Positions 1 to 8,245 of a stretch of 14,124 nucleotides of DNA are shown in pieces. The first letter of the stretch is position 1, and every line of letters begins with the position of its first letter. The DNA lies in contig DDRC01000124.1 of the NCBI GenBank assembly GCA_002342985.1, positions 1 through 14,124 on the forward strand, in the 5' to 3' direction. Under the pieces are notes generated by a model that saw nothing but the letters and a program-made list of their open reading frames with translations, searched no databases and had not been told where the DNA came from. The stretch is from Flavobacteriales bacterium UBA2426. GTDB lineage: Bacteria; Bacteroidota; Bacteroidia; Flavobacteriales_F; PHOS-HE28. Made by a program: the position numbers and the translations under genes.

Positions 1-1
1 C

Positions 2-2218
2 GTGGCGGCCGCTGCGTGGCTATTCCCATACCTGCTGAAGCGCTATATCGAGGCACACAGTGAGGAGTGGATCGGTCGGAAGGTGAGCATTGGCCGAATC
101 GTGCTCAACCCCTTCTCTGGGGTGTATGCGGTTGATCGGTTCACCTGCACCGAGCCCGGTACCGATACGGTATTCGTCCGGTTCGACCGGTTGAGCATGA
201 AGGCAGATGTGATAGCAGGCCTCCGCACAGGCCGATGGGGGTTCAAGGAGGCGCGGCTCGAAGCTCCCTATGCGCGGATCGTGCAGCATGGAAACCGGTT
301 CAACTTCAGCGACCTACTGGAGCTTGGCGGGGACGACTCCGTCGATGTGCGGTCAAGAGAGCCGTCCGAGGCCGCCTTCTCCGTGGTGGACATGCTGCTC
401 AGCGACGGAGCAATCGCGTACCAGAGCGATGTGCTGCCAGCGCCGATTGCGGTGCAGGACCTCCGCGTGGCATGCACGGAAATCTCCTCCGGCCAGGCGA
501 CCATGGACTTCCTCGTCGGATTCTCCATTGCGGGCGGCGGCCGCGCTGATGGCGGGTTCACGATCAATACCCAAGCCGGGTCCTATGGCGTTGATGCGCG
601 CCTGCGCGACTTCCGCCTCGCACAGCTCCGGCCTTACCTGGAGGAATTCATGCGGTGCGGCGGATTGACCGGTGAGCTGGACCTGGATGTGAGGGTTGAT
701 GACAACTACCTGAACACCACAGGATTCGCCCTCGGGGCCTCCATGGACCTGCGCGGCCTGGAACTGAGCGATCCGGATGGCCAGCGCCTGCTTCAGGTGG
801 GACAGCTCCGGGCACGGCTGGATACCCTTATCGCAGCGGAGCGGCGGCTTGAGGTCGGGGAGGTGCTGCTGGACCGCACAGAGGCCTGGTTCACGATGCT
901 CAACGACGGGAGCGACAACTGGACCCGGCTGCTCAAGCTCCGCACGGACTCCGTAGATGCGGGAGGGGCGGTTTCCGTATCGGCAAGCAACGTCTTCATG
1001 ATGCTGGCCGACTACATCAGGTACCTGGGCCAGCAGTTCGTGGCCAGCGCCTATTCCGCCCGCAGCATCCGCATCACCGATTGTGCCGTGCACTTCGAGG
1101 ACTATGCGCCCAGGCGACCGTTCCGGTATGCAATCACCGGGCTCAATCTGGCATCGGACCGCATCACCACGGAGCAGGATACCGGTCGGATTGCGGTATC
1201 GGCGAGCCTGAACGGATCCGGAGCGTTGACGGGCGCCGCTGCGTTCGACCCATCCGACCTGCGCAACGTGCGGCTCGATCTTGGTATCGACGAGCTGCTG
1301 CTCACGGGGTTCGATTCCTACGGGCGTTGGTATGCGGCTCATCCCGTGCAGGAGGGAGTACTGGCTTATCATACCTCCACCGCAATCCGCGATGGTCGGA
1401 TCGACTCCCGGAACAGCATCCGGATAGAGGGATTGCGTTTCGGTAAGAAGATTGAGGACCACGCGCCCGACATCCACATCCTGCCGCTACGGCTGGCTGC
1501 CGGGCTGCTGAAGGATGTGAAAGGAGCGATTGCCTTCGATGTGCCGGTGAGCGGCGATTTGAATGACCCCGCTTTCAAGCCATGGCCCTTGGTTTGGCAG
1601 GTGGTGAAGAACCTGGTGGTGCGGGCGGTAACCGCGCCTGCTCGCCTGCTCGTTAGGGCATTCGATGGAATGGAGGAGAAGGAATTGGAGGGCCTGCGGC
1701 TCGAGCCAATGCAGGCCGCACCCGACGAGCGGGCCCTCAAATCCCTTCGGCAGTTGGCACGGGTACTCAAGGCCAAGCCCGATCTGCGCGTCGACCTGGT
1801 GCCCTTGGTGGATGCAAGGACGGAGGCCGAGGAGCTTGCCCTGCATGCGGCCAAGTGCCAATACCTATTTGGCAGCCAGGTGGTTACGCCTTCAGATAGC
1901 GCGCGCGCCGCCGCGTTGGCGAATGCGGACACGCTGTTCCTCCGATTCGTGGAGGAAGCCGTGCCGGCCACCGCAGGGAAGCCATTGCAGCAGCGGTGCG
2001 CCATCCTCATCGGCCCCGAGGCCCTAGGCGAGCGTCAGCGGCAACTGGAGCGGACCCGGCAGGAAGCCGTCATGCGCCACCTCGCCTCCCTCGGCGCCGA
2101 CTCCACCCGCGTCGGAATCAGGACCGGTTCGCCCGAAGAGGTCGGTGGCCGTACCGGTCAACCAGGATACAGGTTCATCTTCGATGCGGCGGAGGTGCCG
2201 GAGGCATCGTTGCCATAG
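2..2218 (+). CDS. DUF748 / AsmA-like envelope protein, 5' partial
   Basis: This is a large protein of about 738 visible residues related to the DUF748/AsmA-like group, which are membrane-anchored periplasmic proteins of poorly defined function thought to act in envelope or lipid homeostasis. The visible N-terminus (AAAAWLFPYLLKRYIE) looks like the end of a transmembrane anchor, so the true start is probably left of the window and the GTG at position 2 need not be the start. The next segment (EEWIGRKVSIGRIVLNPFSG) is the family's typical opening, and FNFSDLL near residue 100 matches its 'N-x-x-DLL' element. Near residues 525-555 a hydrophobic stretch (VVKNLVVRAVTAPARLLV) is followed by a predicted helical tail with DLRVDLVPLVDARTEAEELAL, again as in DUF748. 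It stands alone before a tRNA gene. Family assignment is by pattern recognition and the function is unproven. Confidence 0.8.
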   Translation: MAAAAWLFPYLLKRYIEAHSEEWIGRKVSIGRIVLNPFSGVYAVDRFTCTEPGTDTVFVRFDRLSMKADVIAGLRTGRWGFKEARLEAPYARIVQHGNRFNFSDLLELGGDDSVDVRSREPSEAAFSVVDMLLSDGAIAYQSDVLPAPIAVQDLRVACTEISSGQATMDFLVGFSIAGGGRADGGFTINTQAGSYGVDARLRDFRLAQLRPYLEEFMRCGGLTGELDLDVRVDDNYLNTTGFALGASMDLRGLELSDPDGQRLLQVGQLRARLDTLIAAERRLEVGEVLLDRTEAWFTMLNDGSDNWTRLLKLRTDSVDAGGAVSVSASNVFMMLADYIRYLGQQFVASAYSARSIRITDCAVHFEDYAPRRPFRYAITGLNLASDRITTEQDTGRIAVSASLNGSGALTGAAAFDPSDLRNVRLDLGIDELLLTGFDSYGRWYAAHPVQEGVLAYHTSTAIRDGRIDSRNSIRIEGLRFGKKIEDHAPDIHILPLRLAAGLLKDVKGAIAFDVPVSGDLNDPAFKPWPLVWQVVKNLVVRAVTAPARLLVRAFDGMEEKELEGLRLEPMQAAPDERALKSLRQLARVLKAKPDLRVDLVPLVDARTEAEELALHAAKCQYLFGSQVVTPSDSARAAALANADTLFLRFVEEAVPATAGKPLQQRCAILIGPEALGERQRQLERTRQEAVMRHLASLGADSTRVGIRTGSPEEVGGRTGQPGYRFIFDAAEVPEASLP

Positions 2219-2306
2219 GGCACAGGGGGCGCTGCACGGCCCTTTCACGACTAGTCGGGCTGTCCGGCTTCTGGAGGGACTCCAAGGGGCGTTCGGGCAT
2301 GTGGAG

Positions 2307-2338
2307 TTTGTCCCATGTCCCGGTCCGTGTTACCTTTG
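2307..2338 (+). promoter_or_regulatory. Bacteroidota-type promoter for tRNA-Asn
   Basis: A TTTG element at 2307-2310 and TACCTTTG at 2331-2338 are separated by 20 bp. This matches the Bacteroidota primary sigma factor consensus (-33 TTTG, -7 TAnnTTTG, spacer about 19-20). Transcription would start around 2343-2346, about 17-20 nt before the mature tRNA. This is the best promoter in the window. Confidence 0.75.
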
Positions 2339-2361
2339 CGCTCCCTTTGAAGAAGGGATCT

Positions 2362-2435
2362 TCCCTGGTAGCTCAGCTGGTTAGAGCACATGACTGTTAA
2401 TCATGGGGTCGCTGGTTCAAGTCCAGCCCGGGGAG
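2362..2435 (+). tRNA. tRNA-Asn (anticodon GTT)
   Basis: A complete cloverleaf can be folded by eye. The acceptor strands TCCCTGG (2362-2368) and CCGGGGA (2428-2434) form seven pairs including one G-U. The D arm is GCTC/GAGC. The anticodon stem CATGA/TCATG encloses loop CTGTTAA, with anticodon GTT at 2396-2398. The variable loop is followed by a T arm GCTGG/CCAGC with loop TTCAAGT. The discriminator base is G2435, as expected for tRNA-Asn. CCA is not encoded (the next bases are CCCA), which is normal for Bacteroidota, where the 3' CCA is added by nucleotidyltransferase. Confidence 0.96.
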
Positions 2436-2443
2436 CCCAGCAA

Positions 2444-2473
2444 GAGAGCCGCTAGCGCGGCTTTCTTCGTTTT
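2444..2473 (+). terminator. Intrinsic terminator of the tRNA-Asn transcript
   Basis: Nine nt after the tRNA there is a stem AGCCGC (2447-2452) / GCGGCT (2457-2462) with loop TAGC. It can be extended outward by G-U, A-T and G-C pairs to 2444-2465. A T-rich run (TTCGTTTT) follows directly. Stem plus T tract is the classic rho-independent form, so the tRNA is probably a single-gene transcript. Confidence 0.8.
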
Positions 2474-2527
2474 GCATCGCACGGCGCCGCAAGCGCCGCC
2501 CACCCGGAACGCACCAACCCCCTCCAA

Positions 2528-3457
2528 ATGCAGCTGATCACCGTAGGTACTGTCGCATTCGACCGCATCGAGACCCCGTTCGGCGTGGCCGAGAAGACTG
2601 TGGGCGGAGCGGCCACCTATATCTCCCTGGCCGCCTCGGTTTTCCTGGATAAGATGGGCCTGGTCAGCGTGGTGGGCGATGATTTCCCAGGGGAGGTGAT
2701 GCAGCAGCTCAAGGACCGCGGAGTGGACCTGCAGGGTCTGGAGGTCCTGAAGGGAAAGGAGAGCTTCTTCTGGGCCGGGCGCTACCACTATGACATGAAC
2801 ACGCGCGATACGCTGGAGACGCGCCTGAACGTCCTGCTGGATCTGGACCCCACCCTTCCCGAGGCATACACCAAGGCCCCATACGTGATGCTGGGCAACC
2901 TGGACCCTGGCGTACAGGCCAAGGTACTCGACCAGATGGCGGATCGCCCGGCGCTGGTGGTGATGGACACCATGAATTTCTGGATGGACAGCGCCATGCC
3001 GAAGCTGAAGGAGGTGATCGGCCGTGTGGATATCCTGGCCATCAATGATGCCGAAGCCCGGCAGCTGAGCGGCGAGCACAGCCTGGTTAAGGCCGCCCAG
3101 CGGATACTGGCCATGGGCCCGAGGTACCTGGTGGTGAAGAAGGGCGAGCATGGCGCGCTGCTGTTCAGCGAGGACCGTGTCTTCTTCGCACCGGCGCTGC
3201 CGCTTGAGGACGTGGTGGACCCCACCGGAGCGGGCGACACCTTCGCCGGCGGATTCATCGGCTACCTGGCCCGCACCCAGGACCACAGCTTCGACAACCT
3301 GAAGCGTGCGATCATCGTGGGCAGCGCGCTGGCCAGCTTCACATGCGAGAAGTTCGGCATTGAGCGGCTCGTGGAGATCACCCGCGAGGACATCGACGCC
3401 CGCATCCAGCAGTTCGTGGACCTCGTGGACTTCGACATCGAGCTGGTGGAGGGCTGA
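2528..3457 (+). CDS. PfkB/ribokinase-family sugar kinase
   Basis: This is a 309-residue kinase of the PfkB (ribokinase) superfamily, which phosphorylates a sugar, nucleoside or related alcohol with ATP in the cytoplasm. The glycine-rich N-terminal element TVGGAATYISLAAS (about residues 24-37) fits the substrate-binding part of the fold. The family's second signature, DPTGAGDTFAGGF, lies at residues 231-243; Asp237 is the expected catalytic base and GAGD forms the anion hole. Length is typical for the family. The ATG at 2528 is used because the conserved beta strand (MQLITVGTVAFDRI) begins right there and the tRNA terminator lies upstream. The substrate cannot be told from sequence, and neither the lone tRNA upstream nor the convergent SOD gene helps. 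The stop codon abuts the stop of the convergent gene with no base between them. Confidence 0.9.
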   Translation: MQLITVGTVAFDRIETPFGVAEKTVGGAATYISLAASVFLDKMGLVSVVGDDFPGEVMQQLKDRGVDLQGLEVLKGKESFFWAGRYHYDMNTRDTLETRLNVLLDLDPTLPEAYTKAPYVMLGNLDPGVQAKVLDQMADRPALVVMDTMNFWMDSAMPKLKEVIGRVDILAINDAEARQLSGEHSLVKAAQRILAMGPRYLVVKKGEHGALLFSEDRVFFAPALPLEDVVDPTGAGDTFAGGFIGYLARTQDHSFDNLKRAIIVGSALASFTCEKFGIERLVEITREDIDARIQQFVDLVDFDIELVEG

Positions 3458-4195
<738 letters not shown>

Positions 4196-4258
4196 GGATC
4201 GGTCGGTTTGACGGGCGTAAAGTACCGCCGAACCCAGCCCGATTCCGCAGCAATGGCC

Positions 4259-4768
4259 TCAGCCGAAGGCAATGAGCAGCTGGCCCTTTTCCACAGGCCT
4301 GCCCTTCTCGGCAGCAACCGCCTTCACAACCCCGTCCCCTGGGGCCTTGATCACGTTCTCCATCTTCATGGCTTCCAGCACCAGCACCGGATCATTCTTC
4401 TTCACAGTGTCGCCCGGCTTAACCAGCACATTGAGCACGAGGCCGGGCATGGGGGCTTTCAGGTCGCCGGCCTTGCGCGCTGCCTTATCCAGCCCAAGGG
4501 TCTGCATCAACCGATCCTGTTCTTCCTCGAGCCTCACGGTACACGTTCGGCTGCCGATCCTGAGCCGAACGGTGCGGTTCTCGCGGTCCTCCTTCAGCAC
4601 CAGCACGCGGTGACTGCGCCCGTCGATCACCACGCTGAACTGCGCCGGCCCGATGCGCACCACATCGGCGCCTGACGCACCCTGCAACGTCCAGGGTGAG
4701 TGGGGCGTGGAGCGTTCCAGCACAACTTCGTCAGCGGCGCCGGTGATGCAGGCGAAGAGCTTGGCCAT
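4259..4768 (-). CDS. Biotin/lipoyl carrier protein (biotin carboxyl carrier subunit)
   Basis: A 169-residue protein with a C-terminal biotinyl domain (about residues 102-168). The biotinylation motif EAMKMEN is present, with Lys135 as the attachment site, preceded by the PMPGLVLNVLVKPGDTV element typical of these domains. The N-terminal 100 residues match the region found in the separate carrier subunits of acyl-CoA carboxylases in Bacteroidota. Biotin on Lys135 would shuttle CO2 between a biotin carboxylase and a carboxyltransferase. The start is set at 4768 (MAKLFACITG) because the longer open frame runs into rnhA and its extra residues look random. The gene follows rnhA by 37 nt, and TATCTTCG at 4781-4788 (minus) in that gap is a possible weak -7 element. 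No carboxylase subunits are nearby, so the partner enzyme must lie elsewhere. Confidence 0.85.
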   Translation of the reverse strand: MAKLFACITGAADEVVLERSTPHSPWTLQGASGADVVRIGPAQFSVVIDGRSHRVLVLKEDRENRTVRLRIGSRTCTVRLEEEQDRLMQTLGLDKAARKAGDLKAPMPGLVLNVLVKPGDTVKKNDPVLVLEAMKMENVIKAPGDGVVKAVAAEKGRPVEKGQLLIAFG

Positions 4769-4805
4769 GGCGGAGGCCGGCGAAGATAGCAGGCCCGAAG
4801 GTCCT

Positions 4806-5285
4806 CTATTCACCGAAGAGGGCGGCATCGCCCTTCTCATACGCTTCGTCCACTGCCAGCAGGCTCCCGGGCTGCTCGCGTGCGGCAACGGCTAGCCGGT
4901 CGCACAGCTCGTTCTGAGGATGGCCGTTGTGGCCGCGTATCCAATGGAAGCGGACCTTGTGCCTGCGGTACGCCTTCAGGAAGCGCTGCCACAGGTCGGG
5001 GTTCTTCTTCTTCGCAAAGCCCTTGCGCTCCCAGTCGAACACCCAGCCTTTCTCCACGGCGTCCACCACGTACTTGCTATCGCTCACCACCACTACCTCC
5101 GTGCCTGGATGCTTCAGCGCCTCCAGGCCCACGATCACCGCCAGCAGCTCCATGCGGTTGTTGGTGGTCATGCGGTAGCCGCCCCACAGTTCCTTGCGGT
5201 GCCGGCCGCTCTCCAGCACCACGCCATAGCCGCCCGGACCGGGATTGCCGCTGGCCGCGCCGTCAGAGTAAAGGGTCACGCTCAT
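4806..5285 (-). CDS. rnhA: Ribonuclease HI
   Basis: A 159-residue type 1 ribonuclease H, which cuts the RNA strand of RNA-DNA hybrids during replication and R-loop removal. The four acidic active-site residues are visible: Asp8 (LYSDGAASGNPG), Glu46 (NNRMELLA), Asp69 (VVVVSDSKYV) and Asp129 (NELCDRLA). The flexible-loop histidine is in IRGHNGH (119-122). The basic, tryptophan-rich segment WVFDWERKGFAKKKNPDLW matches the handle region of the E. coli enzyme. Length is normal, with a short acidic C-terminal tail. Its ATG overlaps the stop codon of marC as ATGA (5282-5285), so the two are likely translationally coupled. Confidence 0.96.
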   Translation of the reverse strand: MSVTLYSDGAASGNPGPGGYGVVLESGRHRKELWGGYRMTTNNRMELLAVIVGLEALKHPGTEVVVVSDSKYVVDAVEKGWVFDWERKGFAKKKNPDLWQRFLKAYRRHKVRFHWIRGHNGHPQNELCDRLAVAAREQPGSLLAVDEAYEKGDAALFGE

Positions 5286-5893
5286 GCCCGGGGGAACAGG
5301 TAGGTTATGTTCCCGGCAAAGAGCTTCACCGCGATCGCCAGCAGGATGATGCCGAAGGCTTTCTTGATGACGATGAGCCCCACCCGCCCCAGCAGCCGCT
5401 CGATGCGGTTGGTGAGCAGCAGCACCAGCACCACGGGAACCATGTTGAGGATGATGGCCACCAGGATGTTGGGGCGGTCGAACTCGGCGCGCAGGGACAG
5501 CACCGTGGTGATGGTGCCGGCCCCGGCGATCACCGGGAAGGCCAGGGGCACGACGCTGAAGACCATCTGGTCCTCCTCGGCGGGCGTGAGCCCAGGGGCG
5601 CTCAGGTCCTCCTTGAAGAGGCGCACGCCCAGGATCATCTCCAATGCGATGAAGAAGAGCACCAGCGACCCCGCCACGGCGAAGCTCCGCACATCGATGC
5701 CCACCACCTTGAGGATCGTCTCGCCCAGGTAAAGGAAGGTGATCATGATGGCCATGCTCACCAGCGTGGCCCTGGCCGGGTAGATCTTACCGGCTTTCTG
5801 GCGCACCTGAAGGATGAGCGGAATCCCGCCCACGATGTCGATCACCGCGAAAAGGATCAGGAAGGCTTTGCCGATCTGGGCGAGGTCGAACAT
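5282..5893 (-). CDS. MarC-family integral membrane protein
   Basis: A 203-residue polytopic inner-membrane protein of the MarC family. Six hydrophobic segments are visible at about residues 10-28, 44-65, 71-90, 110-133, 142-161 and 172-196. Family hallmarks are the first-helix element AVIDIVGGIPLIL and the fourth-segment element PLAFPVIAGAGTITT. The family was named from the E. coli multiple antibiotic resistance locus, but its transport role is not established, so no substrate is proposed. The gene starts 3 nt after the purN stop and overlaps rnhA by 4 nt (ATGA), so purN, marC and rnhA probably share a transcript. Confidence 0.92.
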   Translation of the reverse strand: MFDLAQIGKAFLILFAVIDIVGGIPLILQVRQKAGKIYPARATLVSMAIMITFLYLGETILKVVGIDVRSFAVAGSLVLFFIALEMILGVRLFKEDLSAPGLTPAEEDQMVFSVVPLAFPVIAGAGTITTVLSLRAEFDRPNILVAIILNMVPVVLVLLLTNRIERLLGRVGLIVIKKAFGIILLAIAVKLFAGNITYLFPRA

Positions 5894-5896
5894 GGT

Positions 5897-6460
5897 TCAG
5901 GGGGCGATCAGGGACTCCAGCACGCGCGGATAGTGCTCATGCTCCAGCGCGTGGATCCGTTCGGCCAGCGACGCGGGCGTGTCCTCCTGAAGCACTGGGC
6001 ACCGCGCCTGGAAGAGGACGCGCCCTTCGTCATAGCGCTCATTCACCAAGTGGATGGTGATGCCGCTCTCGCGCTCTTTGGCGGCGATCACCGCCTCGTG
6101 CACATGGTGCCCGTACATTCCTTTGCCACCGAACCGGGGCAGCAATGCCGGATGGATGTTCACGATGCGACCGGGGAAGGCATGTACCACCTCCGCCGGG
6201 ATGAGCCGCATGAATCCGGCCAGCACCACCAAATCGATGCGCTGCCCTTGCAGCTCGCGCAGAACGGTTCCATCGCGGAGCTGCTGGCCGCTGAAGAGGT
6301 AGGAGGGCACGCCGAAACCCCAGGCTCGCTGCAGCACCCCGGCCTTGGGCTGGTCGCTGCCCACGAGCGCCACCAAGGCGGCTGGATGGCCGGCGAAGCG
6401 CTCCATGAGCCGTTGGGCATTCGACCCTGAGCCGGAGGCCAGGATGGCGATGCGTACCAT
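5897..6460 (-). CDS. purN: Phosphoribosylglycinamide formyltransferase
   Basis: A 187-residue GAR transformylase, catalysing the third step of de novo purine synthesis by moving a formyl group from 10-formyltetrahydrofolate to glycinamide ribonucleotide in the cytosol. The phosphate-binding loop ASGSGSN is at residues 8-14. The catalytic set seen in E. coli PurN is conserved: Asn101 and His103 (IVNIHPALLPRF) and Asp144 (NERYDEG). The start is placed at 6460 (MVRIAILASG) because the family begins directly at this beta strand; the open frame could extend 13 codons upstream, but those codons are arginine-rich and include a perfect hairpin. It leads a minus-strand gene run and diverges from acpP. 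Confidence 0.95.
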   Translation of the reverse strand: MVRIAILASGSGSNAQRLMERFAGHPAALVALVGSDQPKAGVLQRAWGFGVPSYLFSGQQLRDGTVLRELQGQRIDLVVLAGFMRLIPAEVVHAFPGRIVNIHPALLPRFGGKGMYGHHVHEAVIAAKERESGITIHLVNERYDEGRVLFQARCPVLQEDTPASLAERIHALEHEHYPRVLESLIAP

Positions 6461-6464
6461 GCCG

Positions 6465-6481
6465 CGAAGGTGCGACCTTCG
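6465..6481 (-). promoter_or_regulatory. Hairpin directly upstream of the purN start
   Basis: On the minus strand CGAAGGT and ACCTTCG form a perfect 7-bp stem with a 3-nt loop. It ends 4 nt before the purN ATG and would lie over the ribosome landing site. It may affect purN initiation. No known riboswitch is recognised, and chance occurrence in GC-rich sequence is possible. Confidence 0.3.
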
Positions 6482-6687
6482 GCGCAAGCCGGATGCCATG
6501 TGCTGTGCAGGCCATCAAGGAGCGGCCCCAAGCCCTGAAGACCGCCGTCGTGCGGCACCATGCGGATGCTGGGGCATTCCGGCTGATAACCAAGGGTTTC
6601 CGTCCAGGTCGCTCGGGCGGTCAAGCGCACGCGAATCCCCTCCGATCAGGCGTTCGCGGTGCATAAGTAGGCCGGCAGGCGCCGGGG

Positions 6688-6716
6688 CTTGCGCATGTGA
6701 AAATGTCTTTCCTTTG
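6688..6716 (+). promoter_or_regulatory. Candidate promoter of the acpP-fabF-rnc block
   Basis: TTCCTTTG at 6709-6716 differs at one position from the -7 consensus TAnnTTTG. CTTG at 6688-6691 could be the -33 element, but the 17-bp spacer is shorter than ideal. It is followed by an A-rich leader (ACAAAAACGAACGGAC) before the acpP ATG, which suits leader-type initiation without Shine-Dalgarno in this phylum. The rest of the 282-bp divergent region shows no gene. Confidence 0.4.
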
Positions 6717-6742
6717 GGGCCTCATCACAAAAACGAACGGAC

Positions 6743-6979
6743 ATGTCGGACATCAAGTCAAGGGTCATCGCGATCATCGTGGACAAGCTTGGCGTGGACC
6801 AGGGCGAAGTCACCATGGAAGCGAGCTTCACCAACGACCTTGGCGCTGACAGCCTCGATACCGTCGAGCTCATCATGGAGTTCGAGAAGGAGTTCAACAT
6901 CGCCATCCCCGACGACCAGGCCGAAAAGATCCAGACCGTGGGTCAGGCTGTGGAGTACGTGGAGAAGAACGCGAAGTAA
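6743..6979 (+). CDS. acpP: Acyl carrier protein
   Basis: A 78-residue acidic acyl carrier protein that holds growing fatty-acyl chains as thioesters during type II fatty acid synthesis in the cytosol. The phosphopantetheine site is Ser37 in the canonical [15 protein letters not shown] stretch. The length and four-helix acidic composition are standard. It is followed 9 nt later by fabF, the enzyme that extends ACP-bound chains, and this pair is widely conserved. The start ATG at 6743 directly precedes the usual MSDIKSRV helix. Confidence 0.98.
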   Translation: MSDIKSRVIAIIVDKLGVDQGEVTMEASFTNDLGADSLDTVELIMEFEKEFNIAIPDDQAEKIQTVGQAVEYVEKNAK

Positions 6980-6988
6980 TCCCTGCGC

Positions 6989-8239
6989 ATGCAGCTCAGG
7001 CGTGTGGTCGTCACCGGTCTGGGCGCGCTCACTCCCCTCGGGAACACCCTCAAGGCATACTGGGAGGGCCTGGTGAGCGGCCGTAGCGGAGCCGCGCCCA
7101 TCACCCGGTTCGACGCCAGCAAGTTCAAGACCCAGTTCGCCTGCGAGGTGAAGGGCTTCAATCCGGAGGACTTCCTTGACCGCAAGGAGGCCCGGAAGAT
7201 GGACCCCTTCGCGCAATATGCGCTGGTGTGCTCGGACGAGGCCCTGAAGGACAGCGGCTTGCTGGAGAGCGGCGTGGACCGCGACATGGTGGGCGTGATC
7301 TGGGGCAGCGGGATCGGCGGGCTGAAGACCTTCCAGGATGAGTGCATCGGGTACGGCAAGGGCGATGGAACCCCGCGCTTCAACCCCTTCTTCATCCCCA
7401 AGATGATTGCCGATAGCGCGGCAGGGCTCATCAGCATGCGACACACGCTGCGGGGCCCCAGCTATGTGACCGTGAGCGCCTGCGCCTCGAGCAACAACTC
7501 GATGATCGATGCCTACAATTACATCCGCCTCGGCACCTGCGTGGCCGCGGTGACCGGTGGCAGCGAGGCGGCGATCTACGAGGCCGGTGTGGGGGGCTTC
7601 AATGCCTTGCACGCCATGAGCACGCGCAATGACGACCCGGCCACCGCATCGCGGCCCTACGATAAGGACCGTGACGGATTCGTGCTGGGAGAGGGCGGAG
7701 CCGCCATCGTGCTCGAGGACCTGGAGCACGCCTTGGCCCGCGGCGCACGCATCTATTGCGAGGTGGTGGGCGGCGGCATGAGCAGCGATGCCTATCACAT
7801 CACCGCCCCGCACCCCGAGGGCCTCGGCGCAGAGCTGTGCATGAAGCATGCGCTGCGCGATGCCGGAATGCAGCCGGAGGAGATCGACTACATCAACACG
7901 CACGGCACCAGCACGCCCATCGGGGACCCGCAGGAGGTGAAGGCCATCCAGCGCCTATTCGGGGAGCACAGCTACAAGCTGAACATCAGCGCCACCAAGA
8001 GCATGACCGGCCATCTGCTGGGCGGGGCAGGCGCCATCGAGGGCGTGGCCGCCATCATGGCCGTCCACAGCGACATCGTGCCGCCCACCATCAACCACTT
8101 CACGGACGATCCCGAGATCGACCCGCAGCTGAACTTCACCTTCAACCAGGCGCAGCGGCGCACGGTGAATGCAGCGCTGAGCAACACCTTCGGCTTCGGC
8201 GGGCACAACACCTCGGTGATCTTCCGCAAGTACCGGTAG
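6989..8239 (+). CDS. fabF: 3-oxoacyl-ACP synthase II
   Basis: A 416-residue beta-ketoacyl-ACP synthase II that condenses malonyl-ACP with acyl-ACP in fatty acid elongation. The Cys-His-His catalytic triad is Cys165 (VSACASSNN), His305 (NTHGTSTPIGD) and His342 (KSMTGHLLGGAGA), with Lys337 just before the last histidine. The N-terminus RRVVVTGLGALTPLG and late FGFGGHN loop are typical. Length equals the family norm. It follows acpP by 9 nt and is followed after 6 nt by rnc, so all three are likely co-transcribed. Confidence 0.97.
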   Translation: MQLRRVVVTGLGALTPLGNTLKAYWEGLVSGRSGAAPITRFDASKFKTQFACEVKGFNPEDFLDRKEARKMDPFAQYALVCSDEALKDSGLLESGVDRDMVGVIWGSGIGGLKTFQDECIGYGKGDGTPRFNPFFIPKMIADSAAGLISMRHTLRGPSYVTVSACASSNNSMIDAYNYIRLGTCVAAVTGGSEAAIYEAGVGGFNALHAMSTRNDDPATASRPYDKDRDGFVLGEGGAAIVLEDLEHALARGARIYCEVVGGGMSSDAYHITAPHPEGLGAELCMKHALRDAGMQPEEIDYINTHGTSTPIGDPQEVKAIQRLFGEHSYKLNISATKSMTGHLLGGAGAIEGVAAIMAVHSDIVPPTINHFTDDPEIDPQLNFTFNQAQRRTVNAALSNTFGFGGHNTSVIFRKYR

Positions 8240-8245
8240 GTCCCC

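Noticed and set aside
353..1477. Minus-strand open frame of 374 codons opposite the DUF748 gene
   Set aside because: No recognisable motif and antisense-type composition; the plus-strand protein has family features along this stretch.
2482..2498. Hairpin CGGCGC-CGCAA-GCGCCG between the tRNA terminator and the kinase gene
   Set aside because: It has no T tract and is short; in GC-rich sequence such stems are common, so I do not call it a terminator or regulator.
2417..3286. Minus-strand open frame of 289 codons opposite the PfkB kinase
   Set aside because: It overlaps the tRNA and the kinase gene and shows no domain; the kinase is unambiguous.
4880..6430. Long plus-strand open frame (516 codons) opposite rnhA, marC and purN
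   Set aside because: Its composition (runs of His, Asp, Gln, Gly) is what GC-rich coding sequence gives on the other strand; three well-conserved genes explain the region.
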